Source of the DNA: Erysipelotrichaceae bacterium
GTDB lineage: Bacteria > Bacillota_I > Bacilli_A > Erysipelotrichales > Erysipelotrichaceae
Assembly (NCBI GenBank): GCA_024709285.1
Contig: JANJWY010000128.1
Coordinates: 1 to 7,970 of the forward strand
Reading direction: 5' to 3'
DNA: 7,970 nucleotides
In this document: piece by piece, positions 6,116 through 7,970 of the stretch
Layout of the letters: every line of letters starts with the position of its first letter
Position numbering within the stretch: the first letter of the stretch is position 1
The notes under the pieces: model-generated
Told to the model about the DNA's origin: nothing
The model's input: the letters and a program-made list of their open reading frames with translations, nothing else
Databases searched by the model: none
Made by a program: the position numbers and the translations under genes

Positions 6116-6754
6116 ATGAATATATTCAGAAAATCAAAAGATAATAATCTGAAACAAAAGCTTCTAGTTGAAGTTATGAAAGATTTTCTCGAAGCTAGAA
6201 TGTCAGTTTTTGAGTTTTGGGAAATTTATAAAGTAAATGAAGACTTAAGGCAACTACTTATCTCGGATAGTCAGAAGGATCGAAAGTTTTCTACATATTA
6301 TGATCCTGAACATCTTATCCAACGCGCAAATCTATCCAGATTACGCGATAGAGTTGAAATATTTTGGGCTGTGAAAAGATATTTCACTAAAAATAAAATA
6401 TCATCGATGCCAAAAAATGCAGATGAAGAAGATTTCATTTTTCTTACAAGTATTCAACCGGAATGGTTGGATGTGAGTGTTGAGTTTCTAGTTGAACTTG
6501 CGAATTCTGCACCAGCAGGCATGACGAAGAAAGAAAAGTCAGAATGGTGTAAAACACGATTAAAAGAACTGTTTATCTATGAGAACAAACCTCCTAAATG
6601 GCTTCAGAACCCCGAATGGCCGATAAAAAATGGTAAGCCATTAGTTTTTAGGTCTCAGTCTTCTGAAGATTTGGATTATTCGATCTCAGAAATTGAATAT
6701 TTCTTCTATGATCCAAAGGCCAATGAAGTGGTAACCATTGAACAGCATGACTAA
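6116..6754 (+). CDS. Soluble protein of unknown function with W-P-I/NGKPLVF motif
   Basis: A 212-residue protein starts at ATG 6116 (site AAGGAG at 6103-6108). It has no signal peptide or membrane segment. The N-terminal half is helical and charged, with aromatic residues around FEFWEIYKV (32-40) and EIFWAVKRYF (81-90). The most distinctive part is 159-178, with PPKWLQ, a central WPI, and NGKPLVF. It is followed by an acidic serine-rich stretch and an aromatic beta-like end, EIEYFFYDPKANEVVTIEQ (192-210). I recall similar WPI...NGKPLVF segments in uncharacterised proteins somewhat like the YwqG/DUF1963 group, several of them near toxin-immunity loci. This is recollection, not a search result. 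It is the last gene of the cassette, 97 bases from the rqcH stop on the opposite strand. Confidence 0.8.
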   Translation: MNIFRKSKDNNLKQKLLVEVMKDFLEARMSVFEFWEIYKVNEDLRQLLISDSQKDRKFSTYYDPEHLIQRANLSRLRDRVEIFWAVKRYFTKNKISSMPKNADEEDFIFLTSIQPEWLDVSVEFLVELANSAPAGMTKKEKSEWCKTRLKELFIYENKPPKWLQNPEWPIKNGKPLVFRSQSSEDLDYSISEIEYFFYDPKANEVVTIEQHD

Positions 6755-6826
6755 CGAACAGAGATGAATAACCATCGTGTGGGGAGCATGGAATCATACA
6801 CGCAAAATAGCTCAATCTACATAAAA

Positions 6827-6857
6827 AGATAGAAAGTTCGAACTGAACTTTCTATTT
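6827..6857 (-). terminator. Rho-independent terminator of rqcH, possibly bidirectional
   Basis: ATAGAAAGTTC (6829-6839) pairs perfectly over 11 bp with GAACTTTCTAT (6845-6855) around a five-base loop. Read on the minus strand, the stem is followed by CTTTTTAT (the complement of 6821-6828), a good U-tract. The rqcH stop codon (6852-6854) lies inside the stem. On the plus strand the tract after the stem, TTCCTTT, is weaker, so it may also end the accessory transcript less efficiently. Confidence 0.85.
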
Positions 6858-7970
6858 CCTTTGCAACCACGACTGAATTAGACTTGCATCCGGATCAATG
6901 AAGATGGTTTTATAATTGGAGATCCTTACCAAACCGGCTACCGATTTGGGGATCTTTTTTATGTTTTTAACCTGCGTGTAATTCACCGGCACACTGGAAG
7001 AGTGGCGGGCTTTAGAGTAGTAGGCGGCTAAGTGAGCCGATGCCCGGATAACCTCTTCATCAAAGTTATCGGTCTGGACAATGACATGTGCGCCATGGGT
7101 ATCCTTGGCATGAAACCACCAATCATCCTTTCTGCCGAGTTTGAAGGAGAGAAAGTCGTTTTGAAGGTTGTTTTTACCGACATAGATCGTGGTATGGTCA
7201 TTGAAATTAATGGTTAAGTAATTGGGCTTGGTTTCCTTTTGTTTACGAATTCTGGATACCACGGCTGGCATATAACCGCGTTTCGCAAGTTCCTGACGGA
7301 TTTCCTTGGCGTCCTGCACATCCGCGATTTCGAGCTGTTGTTGAAGGGCTTCGAAATAGGTGATTTCCTCTTGGCACAGATCGATCTGATTTTGAATGTG
7401 CGGCTGACCGCTGTGACCTTTCTGATACTTTTGAAACAGTTTCTTCGCATTGGCTTTGACATCCAACTTAGGGTCCAGGGGAATCGTAATCATTCCTTCA
7501 CCATCAAAACGTTCAAACGTCACTTCTTTTGCGCCTTTAGTGACTTGTTGAGGGTAGGTGTACAGATAGTCACCCATCTCACGCCATTTCTCACAGTCTA
7601 ACGCTTCATCAAGGGCGTGATACAGCTTCGGCAACTTCGCCCTGAATTTCTTCAACTCGCGGTTGACCAATTTGAAACTGTCCCCGGTCTGTTGTTTGAT
7701 GCGTTCTTTCTGTTCAGACTGATAATACACTTCATCCAATCCTTGCATCAACGGATATGAAATGGTGGGAAGCTGCTTGTGTGTCAGAGGGATGCAATGA
7801 AACAAATGATGATCAATGACGAAAAGTTGATTGCTTGTTTGTATTTCTTTGAAGATATCTTTGAAAGTTTGACCGTTTTGCATACGATACTGAATCTCAG
7901 ATGACAGAATCGGTGATATCCCGTGAAAGCTCTTAGAAAAGTCGAGATGAGCATCATCCGTATCGCTTTG
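6852..7970 (-). CDS. rqcH: Ribosome quality control protein RqcH (NFACT family), 5' part cut off by window edge
   Basis: RqcH binds stalled 50S subunits with peptidyl-tRNA and recruits tRNA-Ala to add alanine tails, marking the chain for ClpXP. The frame stays open to the window edge, giving 372 visible residues of the roughly 550-570 usual for the family; the NFACT-N catalytic-like part is mostly missing. Visible are GISPILSSEI (about 17-26 of the fragment), typical of the end of NFACT-N; a coiled-coil middle region with NAKKLFQKYQK near 174-184; and the NFACT-R domain (DUF814) from about 250, with VGKNNLQND (264-272) and DWWFHAKDTHGAHVI (283-297). It is followed by VPVNYTQVKNIKK and the family-typical end. 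An internal ATG at 7883 is not the start, because the conserved sequence continues upstream of it. It converges on the accessory cassette and has its own terminator. Confidence 0.93.
   Translation of the reverse strand, partial: QSDTDDAHLDFSKSFHGISPILSSEIQYRMQNGQTFKDIFKEIQTSNQLFVIDHHLFHCIPLTHKQLPTISYPLMQGLDEVYYQSEQKERIKQQTGDSFKLVNRELKKFRAKLPKLYHALDEALDCEKWREMGDYLYTYPQQVTKGAKEVTFERFDGEGMITIPLDPKLDVKANAKKLFQKYQKGHSGQPHIQNQIDLCQEEITYFEALQQQLEIADVQDAKEIRQELAKRGYMPAVVSRIRKQKETKPNYLTINFNDHTTIYVGKNNLQNDFLSFKLGRKDDWWFHAKDTHGAHVIVQTDNFDEEVIRASAHLAAYYSKARHSSSVPVNYTQVKNIKKIPKSVAGLVRISNYKTIFIDPDASLIQSWLQRK

Larger units (their letters stand above)
2698..6754 (+). other. Candidate acquired accessory cassette (five genes plus leader)
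   Basis: Five same-strand genes of AT-rich composition lie between the terminators of two conserved convergent genes. Sampled 60-base lines give about 47% GC in the ATPase gene (from 1021) and about 28% in the ankyrin gene (from 5281). Products are repeat proteins (LRR, ankyrin) and small membrane or soluble proteins without recognised enzymes. Intergenic gaps are 116, 106, 109 and 118 bases. No integrase, transposase, tRNA or obvious flanking direct repeat is visible, so how it arrived is unknown. Confidence 0.6.

Noticed and set aside
6776..6802. CGTGTG/TACACG inverted repeat after the last cassette gene
   Set aside because: It is a six-base stem with one G-T pair and a 15-base loop, and no T-run follows.

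Overview
The window looks like chromosomal DNA from a low-to-moderate-GC Gram-positive bacterium (Bacillota). This rests on strong AAGGAG-type ribosome sites before nearly every gene, a bacterial SERCA-like Ca2+ P-type ATPase, and an RqcH/NFACT protein. TGA is used as a stop, so this is not a mycoplasma code. I cannot fix the genus from the sequence; an Erysipelotrichales- or Lactobacillales-like host is only a guess.

Layout. (1) 44-2617, plus strand: a complete P2-type Ca2+-transporting ATPase, closed by a compact terminator whose loop contains the stop codon. (2) 2698-6754, plus strand: a visibly AT-richer block of five genes. A sampled 60-base line is about 28% GC inside it and about 47% in the ATPase gene. 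In order they encode a cytosolic leucine-rich-repeat protein, a three-segment membrane protein with a possible PH-like tail, a second three-segment membrane protein with a basic tail, a membrane-anchored ankyrin-repeat protein, and a soluble protein with a conserved-looking W-P-I/N-G-K-P-L-V-F motif. (3) 6852-7970, minus strand: the C-terminal two thirds of RqcH, whose start lies beyond the right edge. Its terminator hairpin overlaps its own stop codon.

The five-gene block sits between the terminators of two convergent conserved genes and looks like an acquired accessory cassette. No transposase, integrase or flanking repeat is visible. LRR and ankyrin folds are both known among immunity proteins of polymorphic toxin systems, so the best working idea is a cluster of orphan immunity-type genes. 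No toxin is present and this stays inference.

The most interesting non-coding structure is the leader of the block, 2698-2870. It has a good extended -10 promoter, a well-spaced ribosome site, a five-codon open frame, and then a terminator-like hairpin with a T-run lying on the open frame's stop codon. The LRR gene follows with its own ribosome site and a GTG start. Three short segments can form two mutually exclusive hairpins, as in ribosome-controlled attenuators. A second possible control element lies at 4573-4668, where a hairpin hides both the ribosome site and the ATG of a 27-codon frame that overlaps the start of the next gene. Gaps between the five genes are all 106-118 bases, with no convincing internal terminator, so one transcript from the leader promoter is plausible.
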